Made by a program: the position numbers and the translations under genes. From a virus: a stretch of 36,235 nucleotides of DNA. This document shows, one piece after another, positions 22,824-30,450 of the stretch. The stretch's first letter is position 1, and each line of letters begins with the position of its first letter. Under the pieces are notes generated by a model. That model was not told where the DNA came from. It did not search any database and saw only the letters and a program-made list of their open reading frames with translations. The stretch lies in IMG/VR virus record IMGVR_UViG_3300005841_000059, positions 1 through 36,235 of that record. One strand, written 5' to 3'.

Positions 22824-23327
22824 ATGTTGGACCCTGACGAAATGCTAGCGCGCTGCGTGCTGGCGGTGGCTGGTAACGCCTTGCTGCATGTCTCAAGCGC
22901 TACGCATGGCCTGCCTGACGAAGCCTTGTGCGGGCGGGCAACCGCGCTGGCGGTGCAGTATGCAAATTGCCTTGTGCAAGCCACTGTGCCGCTGGCGGCT
23001 GCGCTGCCTGGCGATGCCGCGCCCATCGCACCGCCTGCGCCGGCGCCCGTGCCCAAGAAATGGCAAACGCTGCAAGAGTATTGCAGCACGCAGTTGCAGT
23101 TTGCCGCCTCGCGCTCTAGCCTGTATTCGCTGGTCAAGCTGCTACGGCCCACGCTGGTGCAACGCGGGGTGCTCTTGAAGCGCGGGCGCAGTTGGTACGT
23201 CGAGCGCGAACACTTCGCCGCAACGCTGCGCGAGTTGGTGCCCCATGCGGTGGGCCCGCATGACTACATCCAACAGGTAACGGGCTACCCGGGGGGCGGC
23301 AATTCCCACGACACCATAGGCCACTGA
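22824..23327 (+). CDS. 167-residue protein with possible C-terminal winged helix
   Basis: Starts 2 bases after the previous stop. N-terminal half is helical, then a Pro/Ala linker (APIAPPAPAPVPKKW), then KKWQTLQEYCSTQLQFAASR, LYSLVKLLRPTLVQRGVLL and KRGRSWYVEREHFA, which could fold as a winged helix with the GRSWYV hairpin as wing. Possibly DNA-binding; not certain. Placed just before the methyltransferase. Confidence 0.55.
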   Translation: MLDPDEMLARCVLAVAGNALLHVSSATHGLPDEALCGRATALAVQYANCLVQATVPLAAALPGDAAPIAPPAPAPVPKKWQTLQEYCSTQLQFAASRSSLYSLVKLLRPTLVQRGVLLKRGRSWYVEREHFAATLRELVPHAVGPHDYIQQVTGYPGGGNSHDTIGH

Positions 23328-23328
23328 C

Positions 23329-24252
23329 ATGCGGTTTTTGTCGGTGTGCGCGGGAATCGAAACCGCGTCTTTGGCTTGGGCTGCGTTGGGCTGGCGCGCA
23401 TTGGCGTTCGCGGAAATAGACCGCTTCGCTTGTGCGCTGCTGACCCAGCGCTGGCCCAGCGTGCCCAATTGGGGCGATATGCGTTTGTGGGAGCAATGGA
23501 GCGATGCAACTTTCGATCTTCTCGCAGGCGGCACCCCCTGCCAATCCTTTAGCAACTCGGGAGGCAGACGCGGAATGGCTGATGCGCGTGGCAACCTCTC
23601 GCTTGTCTTTTGTGCCATTGCTGCACGGTATCGTCCCCGTTGGCTGGTTTGGGAAAACGTGCCCGGTGTTTTATCCAGCGACGGCGGACGCGCCTTTGGC
23701 GCAGTCCTGCACGCCTTGGGGCAATGCGGGTACGGGTTCGCATGGCGGGTGCTGGACGCTCAATATTTCGGAGTGCCACAGCGACGGCGGCGCGTCTTTC
23801 TTGTCGGACATCTTGGAGACTGGCACCCCGCCTGCGCGGTACTTTTTGACCGACAAAGCACACAAGGGCATGCAGCACCGGGCGGCGGCGCGCAACAAGA
23901 AACTAGCCCGCCATTGCTTGCCGCAGGACACAGCAACAACCCCATAGACGAACCGCTAGCGCTGTGCGGGCAACGCCTGCGCCGTCTGACCCCGCGCGAG
24001 TGGGAACGCCTGCAAGGCATCCCCGATGACTACACCGCGATAACGTACCGGGGCAAGCCCGCGTCAGACCGGGTGCGCTATCGCGCCATCGGCAACGCCT
24101 GGGCGGTGCCCGTGCCCGCCTGGATCGGCGCGCGTATTGCGCAAGTGCACCCGCTGGTGCAAAGTGCGCAGCCCGCGCACCTGGCGAGCGCACAAGGCCC
24201 CGTGTTCGCGCTGGCGCCGCGCCCCGTCCCTGTCACTCCTGATCTGTTTTAG
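23329..24252 (+). CDS. C5-cytosine DNA methyltransferase
   Basis: 307 residues. Motif I FLSVCAGIETASLAW (3-17), motif IV GGTPCQSFS with catalytic Cys71, motif VI ENVPG (Glu109), motif VIII QRRRRVF (151-157), motif X YRAIGNAWAVPVPA near the C-terminus. The specificity region between VIII and the C-terminus is short (~60 residues). It methylates cytosine C5 from S-adenosylmethionine. No matching endonuclease is in the window, so it is an orphan, useful against host restriction or in regulation. Lies in the early + operon. Confidence 0.92.
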   Translation: MRFLSVCAGIETASLAWAALGWRALAFAEIDRFACALLTQRWPSVPNWGDMRLWEQWSDATFDLLAGGTPCQSFSNSGGRRGMADARGNLSLVFCAIAARYRPRWLVWENVPGVLSSDGGRAFGAVLHALGQCGYGFAWRVLDAQYFGVPQRRRRVFLVGHLGDWHPACAVLFDRQSTQGHAAPGGGAQQETSPPLLAAGHSNNPIDEPLALCGQRLRRLTPREWERLQGIPDDYTAITYRGKPASDRVRYRAIGNAWAVPVPAWIGARIAQVHPLVQSAQPAHLASAQGPVFALAPRPVPVTPDLF

Positions 24253-24269
24253 TCAAAGGACGACAAACC

Positions 24270-24689
24270 ATGTCAATGCATGTCCCCAACCAATACCGCA
24301 TGCGCGCCGGGCGCCTTGCCTCCACCAACGCGGCGGGCAACAACGGTGCTTTTTTCATCCCGAACAAATGCGTGCACGAAACAATGCGGGACATGCCGCT
24401 GCGTGCCATCGCATCGGACGGCTTGGAGTGGGAACACGTCAGCGTGTCCCTTCCCTACCGCACACCATCATGGGAAGAAATGGCCTATATCAAGGATTTG
24501 TTTTGGGACACGCAAGACGCTGTGATGCAGCTACACCCGCCGCACTCCCAATACGTCAACAACCATCCCCACACGCTGCACCTGTGGCGCCCGATGGCCG
24601 CACAGATTCCGCTGCCCGCGTCTATCTTGGTTGGCATTGTGGGCATGGGCCCTGACGAAGCGCGCGCACTGGCAGCCAACGCACCATGA
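24270..24689 (+). CDS. DUF7694-like phage protein
   Basis: 139 residues with AAAGGA upstream. The region WEHVSVSLPYRTPSWEEMAY then IKDLFWDTQDAVMQLHPPHS, YVNNHPHTLHLWRP and IPLPASILVG is a pattern I know as DUF7694, common in phage early operons and of unknown function. It ends the early + operon; a strong terminator follows 6 bases after the stop. Confidence 0.75.
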   Translation: MSMHVPNQYRMRAGRLASTNAAGNNGAFFIPNKCVHETMRDMPLRAIASDGLEWEHVSVSLPYRTPSWEEMAYIKDLFWDTQDAVMQLHPPHSQYVNNHPHTLHLWRPMAAQIPLPASILVGIVGMGPDEARALAANAP

Positions 24690-24695
24690 ATGACT

Positions 24696-24719
24696 AAGGG
24701 CCCCGAAGGGCCCTTTTTT
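24696..24719 (+). terminator. Intrinsic terminator of the early + operon
   Basis: Stem AAGGGCCC (24696-24703), loop CGAA, GGGCCCTT (24708-24715) followed by a run of T to 24719. Its end coincides with the stop codon of the convergent gene at 24719. Confidence 0.85.
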
Positions 24720-25093
24720 CATTCTGCTTTCTTGTACCAGCGCGATTCGTGCTCCGGGTCCGCGCCCCCGTTCCACGCCTTCAGCGCCCGTGCCCGCGCC
24801 CCCTTGAAATACTTTTCAACAGCCTCTAGGCGCGCTTCGTTGTTGGTGAAATATTGGGTGCGCTGCGATGCGCCATATCCCTTGCCTGCGCGCAGCGCTC
24901 TCGGGTAGAACGCGAAGTAGGTGCCCGGTTCGCGCTTCCACTGGAGGCCCCTGTAACCCTCTTCGATGGCTTCAAACGTGACGCGGGAAAACAGCACCTG
25001 CGCGCCAATGCGCCGCCCTTGCTTGTCAGTCACGCCAAAATCGGCGGTTTCGCGCCCTTGTTCGATTTCTTCAACTTGCTTGCAGTAGGTCAT
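24719..25093 (-). CDS. 124-residue protein divergent from the late operon, unknown
   Basis: Start at 25093 with GGAAAC upstream. MTYCKQVEEIEQGRETADFG then VTDKQGRRIGAQVLFSRVTF, AFYPRALRAGKGYGASQRTQ and a basic helical end. Beta-strand pattern in the middle suggests a small alpha/beta domain. It is a single gene on the - strand under a promoter next to the GTTACGCGTAAC sites, so it may be the regulator acting there, but it has no clear HTH. Confidence 0.65.
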   Translation of the reverse strand: MTYCKQVEEIEQGRETADFGVTDKQGRRIGAQVLFSRVTFEAIEEGYRGLQWKREPGTYFAFYPRALRAGKGYGASQRTQYFTNNEARLEAVEKYFKGARARALKAWNGGADPEHESRWYKKAE

Positions 25094-25139
25094 GCGTGTT
25101 TCCGTTCGTGTTTCGTGTTGCGATGACGAATAGTCTCAC

Positions 25140-25151
25140 GTTACGCGTAAC
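25140..25151. promoter_or_regulatory. Operator palindrome GTTACGCGTAAC (1)
   Basis: Perfect 12-base palindrome, just upstream of a possible - strand -10 (TATTCG, 25132-25127) of the gene at 25093. Its centre is 50 bases from that of the second copy at 25190, about five helical turns. Confidence 0.6.
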
Positions 25152-25189
25152 GGACGCAAGGGGTCAGCCGACGAACGGTAGTAGTGGGC

Positions 25190-25212
25190 GTTACGCGTAA
25201 CTGTGCTATGAT
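25190..25212 (+). promoter_or_regulatory. Operator GTTACGCGTAAC (2) inside a + strand promoter
   Basis: Palindrome at 25190-25201 lies in the spacer of a promoter whose extended -10 is TGC TATGAT (25204-25212); the -35 is poor. A protein bound here would block or assist polymerase for the + genes from 25243. Confidence 0.6.
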
Positions 25213-25242
25213 TCGTCCATCACAACGCAACCGGAACACGAA

Positions 25243-25437
25243 ATGACCGAAGCCCAAACCCAAGCCGTGCAAACCCTGCAAGCCGCAGGCTACCAATGCG
25301 AAGCCGACGCCAACCCGGTTGCCGTCATCGTGCAAGACCCGGTGTCCTGCCAAAGCGGCGCCCGCACTTGGGTAGAGCAAAAGGCCCGCACGGTGTACCT
25401 GTGGGAAGTGGCTAGCTTTCTGAACACCCGCAGCTAA
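25243..25437 (+). CDS. 64-residue small protein, first + gene of the divergent pair
   Basis: GGAA 9 bases upstream. MTEAQTQAVQTLQAAGYQCE, then VAVIVQDPVSCQSGARTWVE and TVYLWEVASFLNTRS. One small alpha/beta domain with a Cys in each half; no match known. Under the palindrome-controlled promoter and coupled to the next gene (1 base apart). Confidence 0.65.
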   Translation: MTEAQTQAVQTLQAAGYQCEADANPVAVIVQDPVSCQSGARTWVEQKARTVYLWEVASFLNTRS

Positions 25438-25438
25438 C

Positions 25439-25900
25439 ATGACCAAGCCTTTTCTTGTCAACGTCGAATGGCTGGACTACGCGCACGGCAGTGCAGCCGA
25501 AGAGGGCCAGCCCCTTGCGGTGGACCTTATGGCCCTAGCGGAAGGTGCCACGGTGCGCGCGGGGTCCGTGCCCATCCCTGTGGACCGCTTTGACCTTGTG
25601 CGCGAAATCGTCAGCGTGGCCGAGCTTTACACCAGCGATAGCGCCGTGCAGGATGACGACCGCATGTGGTTTCGCATGTACCCGGCAAAGCTCATTGCGC
25701 GCGCCCGCGTATGGCTTGCGCTGCACCAACCTACCGCCCCCGTCCCCATGACCAACGCGCAGCGCCAAGCCGCCTTCCGCGTCAGGCAAGCCATGCTCAA
25801 GGGCGCCTGCGAAGTGCGCGGCATTTGGCTAGAACCCCGCCTGCACGAACAGCTAAAGGCGTACGCGGCCAAACTTGCCAAGCAAGCACCCGCCGCCTAG
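25439..25900 (+). CDS. 153-residue protein with possible ribbon-helix-helix end
   Basis: MTKPFLVNVEWLDYAHGSAA; the central part is a beta/alpha domain. The last ~50 residues, MTNAQRQAAFRVRQAMLKGA then CEVRGIWLEPRLHEQLKAYA, resemble a ribbon-helix-helix: a basic N-terminal helix, a strand (VRGIWL) and helices, as in small Arc/CopG-like regulators. It could be the protein that binds the nearby palindromes. Followed by a terminator. Confidence 0.6.
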   Translation: MTKPFLVNVEWLDYAHGSAAEEGQPLAVDLMALAEGATVRAGSVPIPVDRFDLVREIVSVAELYTSDSAVQDDDRMWFRMYPAKLIARARVWLALHQPTAPVPMTNAQRQAAFRVRQAMLKGACEVRGIWLEPRLHEQLKAYAAKLAKQAPAA

Positions 25901-25948
25901 ACTGCACGCGCACCCCGCACCCGCGCTTCGCTACCCACTACCCGCAAG

Positions 25949-25976
25949 GCCCGCCAATCGGCGGGCTTTGTCGTTT
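25949..25976 (+). terminator. Intrinsic terminator before the terminase genes
   Basis: GCCCGCC (25949-25955), loop AATC, GGCGGGC (25960-25966), then TTTGTCGTTT. Separates the divergent small genes from the packaging operon. Confidence 0.75.
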
Positions 25977-25977
25977 C

Positions 25978-25991
25978 ACAAGCAAGCTTGT
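25978..25991. repeat. 14-base palindrome upstream of small terminase
   Basis: ACAAGC AA GCTTGT; 37 bases before the small terminase start. Position fits a packaging (pac or cos) element or operator, without proof. Confidence 0.4.
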
Positions 25992-26028
25992 TTGACGTGC
26001 AGCCCGTGCACGCTGCATGCTCGCGGCC

Positions 26029-26427
26029 ATGGCACGGCCCCCCGGCAGCACACAGCCGCCGACCCTGCCCGTACAGCAGGGGCGTAAACCCCGGGGCCCA
26101 AATCAGGACAACCTAGATTTAGTGCAGATGGGCATGGAAGCCCTGCGCCGCGCGGGTGGCGTGGATTTCCTAGAGGAACAAGCGCGCAAGCGCCCGAAAG
26201 ACTTTCTAGCCTTCCTGTGCCGCCTGGCGCCGCTGCAAATCCGCGCGGACATCGCCAACCTTGAAGTAGTGGTGCACGCACTGGCTGTGAACCCGCAGCC
26301 AACCCCGGGCGTTTTGTCATCCCCCATCGCTGGCAACGTGGTTGCCTTCGTGCGCGCCAATGCGCCCGAAGCCGCCCGCTACGCGCAGCGCCAGCTACTG
26401 GAAGACGATGGCACGCCGAATCATTGA
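26029..26427 (+). CDS. terS: Small terminase subunit (putative)
   Basis: 132 residues from ATG 26029; an in-frame ATG at 26017 exists and neither has a clear ribosome site. The N-terminus is basic (MARPPGSTQPPTLPVQQGRK), and the middle GGVDFLEEQARKRPKDFLAF then LCRLAPLQIRADI follows the pattern of phage small terminases or terminase-associated proteins (G.D.L..QA...P..F...L....P). It overlaps the large terminase by 20 bases. By family knowledge it recognises phage DNA and starts packaging. Confidence 0.75.
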   Translation: MARPPGSTQPPTLPVQQGRKPRGPNQDNLDLVQMGMEALRRAGGVDFLEEQARKRPKDFLAFLCRLAPLQIRADIANLEVVVHALAVNPQPTPGVLSSPIAGNVVAFVRANAPEAARYAQRQLLEDDGTPNH

Positions 26428-27769
26428 GGTAGATGGCGGCTTTTCCCCGCGCACCTATCAACTGCCCTACATGCTTGCCATGGACGGCGGCTGTAAGTTT
26501 GCCGTGTGGGTTTGCCATCGGCGTGCGGGCAAGGACCGCACCGCGCTGGCCCAAGCCGCGCGCATGGCAATGCAACGCGTGGGCCTGTATTGGCATTGCC
26601 TGCCCACCTTGAAGCAAGCCCGCCGCGTGGTGTGGGACGGCATCACGCATGACGGGCGCAACCTTATCAAAGCCACGTTCCCGCGCGAAATCGTCAAGAA
26701 GGTAAACGAAGACGAAATGAAATTAACCCTAGTGAATGATTCCATCATTCAACTAGTGGGCGCGGATAACTTCGATAGCCTGGTCGGGGCCAACCCGGTG
26801 TCCGTGGTGTTCTCCGAATGGTCCCTGACCGACCCGCGCGCCTATGACTTCGTGCGCCCCATCTTGCGGGAAAACAAAGGGTCCGTTGCTTTCATCTACA
26901 CCCCGCGCGGCTACAACCACGGCTGGACGATTTTGCAAACCGCAAAGAAAGTGCCGGGCGCTTTCGTCGCGGTCATGTCCATTGAGGATACGGGCGTGCT
27001 CACTGCCGAAGACATGGCAATGGAACGCGCGTTGGGCATGCCTGAAGACTTGATCCAGCAAGAGTACTACGTCGATTTTTCAACCGCCAACGTGGGCGCC
27101 ATCGTGGGCAAGTGGATTGCCACAGCGGAGCGTGAAGGGCGCGTGAACGAAGACGCCAACTTGTCCGCTGGTTCTCGCATCATCGTGTCTTCCGACATCG
27201 GCTACAGGGACACCGCTTCGTGGTGGTGGTGGCAATTGAAGTTGGGCGGCTTCGATTTGATCCACTACGAAGAAGGCAGCGGCCTGGACGCACAGGATTG
27301 GATACAGCGGCTAAAGGAAGTGGGCTTGCCAATCGACAAGCTGTATTTGCCGCATGACGCCAAGGCCAAAACCATGGCTTCCCGCCATACGGTTATCGAA
27401 CAAATGGCGCTGGCCTTTGATTGCGAAATCGTGCCGCAAGCGCGCATCCAAGACCGGATCAACGCGGCGCGCATGGTGCTGCCGCGCTGCACGTTCCACG
27501 TCGAGCGGTGCGCCCGTGGCCTGGAAGCCCTGCGCGCTTGGTCATTCCGCTTTGACGATGAACGCAAGATGTTTTCCCGCGAACCTGAACACAACTGGGC
27601 TAGCCACGGATCGGACGCGTTCAGCTACGGCGCCCAAGTGGTGCAAGAAGTTATCGCGCCCGCCGACGAACGTCCGCCCATGCTCAACCTAGGGCCCGCG
27701 TCCTACGCCTTCAACCTAGACGATTTGCACGCCGACCGCCAGCGCAAGCGCCGCGCTTCGCGTTGGTAA
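26408..27769 (+). CDS. terL: Large terminase subunit (packaging ATPase/nuclease)
   Basis: 453 residues; ATG 26408 sits in the overlap with terS, and the longer frame upstream is just that overlap. ATPase: Walker A CHRRAGKD (36-43), Walker B VSVVFSEWS (131-139) with Glu137, and coupling TPRGYNHGW (165-173). Nuclease: SSDIGYRD (D263, D268), with PHDAK later. It cuts concatemeric DNA and pumps it into the procapsid through the portal encoded next. Homology of motifs is clear. Confidence 0.93.
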   Translation: MARRIIEVDGGFSPRTYQLPYMLAMDGGCKFAVWVCHRRAGKDRTALAQAARMAMQRVGLYWHCLPTLKQARRVVWDGITHDGRNLIKATFPREIVKKVNEDEMKLTLVNDSIIQLVGADNFDSLVGANPVSVVFSEWSLTDPRAYDFVRPILRENKGSVAFIYTPRGYNHGWTILQTAKKVPGAFVAVMSIEDTGVLTAEDMAMERALGMPEDLIQQEYYVDFSTANVGAIVGKWIATAEREGRVNEDANLSAGSRIIVSSDIGYRDTASWWWWQLKLGGFDLIHYEEGSGLDAQDWIQRLKEVGLPIDKLYLPHDAKAKTMASRHTVIEQMALAFDCEIVPQARIQDRINAARMVLPRCTFHVERCARGLEALRAWSFRFDDERKMFSREPEHNWASHGSDAFSYGAQVVQEVIAPADERPPMLNLGPASYAFNLDDLHADRQRKRRASRW

Positions 27770-27783
27770 AGGGGAATGCCGCC

Positions 27784-29835
27784 ATGGCCGAATACCTAGC
27801 CCCCGACAAAACCGATGACGCGCGCGCCACGGACGACGAAGACAAGCCCGAAAAAAGCGGGGCGCAGGAACGAACCGTGCGCCTGGCGGCCAAGTGGACG
27901 CAAGAGCTAGCGGCTAGCAAAAAGTGGATGCAGAAATTCGGCGAACGCGCGCGCCGCTGCGAACGCGCCTACATTGACGAAGGCGACGGCGGCGCCGCGC
28001 TGGGCAGTGCGAGCGGCAACCGCTCGCGCGTCAACTTGTTTTGGTCAAACGTGGAAGTCACCTTGGCCGCGATCTATGGCCGCTTGCCCAAGGCAACAGT
28101 AGATCGCCGCTTCAAGGACCCGGCTGATGATGTCGCGCGCGTGGCGGCAATGATGCTGGAGCGCATCTTGAACGCGGACATAGAACGCGAATACGACGAT
28201 ACGTCCGCCGCCATGCGGGACGCTGTGCAGGACCGCTTCGTGTCGGGCCTGGGCCAGTGCTGGTGCCGCTATGACGTGGAAATAGAAGACTACGAAGCCC
28301 CGCAGCTAGACGTCTTCGGCCAGCCCACGGGCGCCACTGCGCCCGCGCAGCGCATCGTGGACGAAGACGCACTAACGGACTATGTCTATTGGGAAGACTT
28401 CCGTTATTCCCCGTGCCGCCGCTGGCGTGAATGCCGCTGGGTAGCACGCGCGGTGCTGATGAATGAAAAGCGGCTGCGCAATCGCTTCAAGCTGACCGAC
28501 GCGCAAGTAGCCATGGTCCCCATGCACACGCGTAACCCCAACGGCGGCGGCAATGATGACGTGCTGAAGGCCACGCCTTTCAAACAAGCACGCGTGTGGG
28601 AGATTTGGGACCGCGAAACATTCCAAGTCATTTGGTATGCCGAGGGATGCAGTTACGTCCTAGACGTGCAAGCGGACATCCTGGGGCTAGATGACTTCTT
28701 CCCCTGCCCGCAACCCATCGTAGCCACCACGCTAACGCGCGCCTTCCTGCCAAAGCCTGACTACATCATGGCGCAAGACTTGTACGACGAACTAGACGAA
28801 GTCAACAGCCGCATGGCGGGGCTAGAGCGTGCTGTCAAAGCCGTGGGGGTGCGCGACAAGAATGCCAAGGGGCTAGAACGCATGCTGCAAGAGGGCTGCG
28901 AAAACGAAATGTTGCCGGTGGAAAATTGGAGTGCCTTCGTGGAAAAAGGCGGGCTGCGCGGCTCAACCGATTGGATGCCCATTGACCAATTCGTCAACGC
29001 CATCTCCCAACTCAACCAGCGCAAGCAACAGCTACAGCACGACCTGTACGACCTGCTAGGGATTTCGGACATCATGCGCGGCTCTAGCGTTGCCAGCGAA
29101 ACCGCGACGGCCCAGCAACTGAAAGTTGCCTATGGAGGCGCCCGCCTGGGCAAGCTGCAAAACGATGTCGCGCGCTTCGTGTCGGACATCATGCGCATAC
29201 GGGCAAACATCGTCACCAACCATTTCCAGCCCGAAACCATCAAGCGCCGCAGCCTGGTAGCCCGCACACCGGACGCAGCGCTAGCGGACCCGGCTTGCGC
29301 GTTGCTCAAACAAGAAGGCTTGGCGGAACACGCGATCAAGGTGGACGCGGACGCACTGGCCGCGCCCGATTGGGAAATGGAAAAGCGGGTGCGCACGGAA
29401 TTTATGGGCGCGGTGTCCAACTACATCATGGCCGCTGCCCCCATGGCCGCGCAGAACCCGACAGCGGGTGTATTCCTGATGAAACTTTTGCAGTGGGGTA
29501 CCGCTGGCTTCAAGGGCGCCGCTTCCATTGAAGGCGTGATAGATCAAGCCGTAGCGCAAATGGAGCAACAAGCCAACAAGCCCCCGGCGCCGCCGCAGCC
29601 GACCCCGGAGGATCAAAAGAACCTGGCGACGGCGGAAAAGAACAAGGCGGACGCTGTGAAGACGGGCGAAGAAGCGAAAGCCCTGAACCTGCAAAACCGC
29701 GCGGTGGCGTCCGTGGTGCCGGAACTGGCACCCCCGGGCCCGCGTCCCGCTGGCGGCATGCCGGGGTTTCCGCACGGCATGCCGCCGGGGGCGAACCCGC
29801 TGCCGCTCGCGCCCATGCAACCCCCGGTGCAATAG
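27784..29835 (+). CDS. Portal protein, P22 gp1-type
   Basis: 683 residues from ATG 27784 with AAAGGGG upstream; the earlier GTG at 27763 overlaps terL. Acidic N-terminus, then SRVNLFWSNVEVTLAAIYGR typical of podoviral portals, a beta-rich wing with VYWEDFRYSPCRRW and VWEIWDRETFQVIW, a stem/crown region with AQDLYDELDEVNSRMAGLER and a long helical part around 330-450 (GISDIMRGSSVASETATAQQ). C-terminus is Pro/Gly-rich. Forms the dodecameric ring at one vertex through which DNA enters. Confidence 0.9.
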   Translation: MAEYLAPDKTDDARATDDEDKPEKSGAQERTVRLAAKWTQELAASKKWMQKFGERARRCERAYIDEGDGGAALGSASGNRSRVNLFWSNVEVTLAAIYGRLPKATVDRRFKDPADDVARVAAMMLERILNADIEREYDDTSAAMRDAVQDRFVSGLGQCWCRYDVEIEDYEAPQLDVFGQPTGATAPAQRIVDEDALTDYVYWEDFRYSPCRRWRECRWVARAVLMNEKRLRNRFKLTDAQVAMVPMHTRNPNGGGNDDVLKATPFKQARVWEIWDRETFQVIWYAEGCSYVLDVQADILGLDDFFPCPQPIVATTLTRAFLPKPDYIMAQDLYDELDEVNSRMAGLERAVKAVGVRDKNAKGLERMLQEGCENEMLPVENWSAFVEKGGLRGSTDWMPIDQFVNAISQLNQRKQQLQHDLYDLLGISDIMRGSSVASETATAQQLKVAYGGARLGKLQNDVARFVSDIMRIRANIVTNHFQPETIKRRSLVARTPDAALADPACALLKQEGLAEHAIKVDADALAAPDWEMEKRVRTEFMGAVSNYIMAAAPMAAQNPTAGVFLMKLLQWGTAGFKGAASIEGVIDQAVAQMEQQANKPPAPPQPTPEDQKNLATAEKNKADAVKTGEEAKALNLQNRAVASVVPELAPPGPRPAGGMPGFPHGMPPGANPLPLAPMQPPVQ

Positions 29836-29838
29836 GCC

Positions 29839-30036
29839 ATGGCCGATCCCCTCGCCATCGCCCAAGCCCGCGCCAACGTGCGCGCGGCACGGCACGCCTT
29901 GTATGCGCTGGCCCAGCAGCGCCGGGACTTGCTGCTACGCGACCGCGACGTAGGTGCCTTGCTGGCGGGCATCGTTGCTGCGCGCGCGGCGCTGCGCGCA
30001 GCACACCACAGCTTGCACGATGCACGCACAGCCTAG
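29839..30036 (+). CDS. 65-residue helical protein between portal and zinc ribbon, unknown
   Basis: Starts 3 bases after the portal stop. Almost entirely one helix rich in Ala/Arg: MADPLAIAQARANVRAARHA, LLLRDRDVGALLAGIVAARA. May form a coiled coil and could be a minor head protein or scaffold helper. No known family. Confidence 0.55.
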   Translation: MADPLAIAQARANVRAARHALYALAQQRRDLLLRDRDVGALLAGIVAARAALRAAHHSLHDARTA

Positions 30037-30059
30037 CTTGTTGTTTCCCGTGGAACGCT

Positions 30060-30440
30060 ATGCCCACCTATAGCTATCGCTGCGCGACCTGTGACGGGGC
30101 ACGGGATGTCTTCCAAGGCATCCGCGCGTATTCGCTTGCACCGGACGTGCCGCAGTGCTGCGGCCAAGCGATGGCACGCCATCTTGTGCCTGGTAGCGCC
30201 CCGGTGTTTGTGGGAGAGGCCCACTATGCGGGCATGCGCGCCAGCGATGGCACCGACATTTCAAGCCGGGCGAAACACCGCGCGTATATGCGCGAACACA
30301 ACCTAACAACAATGGATGACTTTAACGGGCAGTGGCAACGGCAAGCGCGAGAAAGACAAGAACGCCTGCAAGGCGACGACACAACGCGCAGGGCCGACAT
30401 AGCCGCAGCCGTCGAGCAATTGCAAGCGCGGGGCAAATAG
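30060..30440 (+). CDS. Zinc-ribbon (FmdB-like) protein of the head operon
   Basis: 126 residues. Residues 1-45 make a zinc ribbon: MPTYSYRCATCDGARDVFQG with C8-x2-C11, then CC (34-35) in DVPQCCGQAMARHLVPGS, as in the FmdB/regulatory zinc-ribbon family. The rest is helical and basic. Proteins of this kind appear between portal and scaffold in podoviruses; their task is not settled. A structural or assembly role is inferred. Confidence 0.75.
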   Translation: MPTYSYRCATCDGARDVFQGIRAYSLAPDVPQCCGQAMARHLVPGSAPVFVGEAHYAGMRASDGTDISSRAKHRAYMREHNLTTMDDFNGQWQRQARERQERLQGDDTTRRADIAAAVEQLQARGK

Positions 30441-30450
30441 GACACACACC

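Noticed and set aside
23329-24689. Restriction-modification pair (methyltransferase plus downstream gene)
   Set aside because: The downstream product has the DUF7694 pattern and no nuclease motif, so the methyltransferase is best treated as an orphan.
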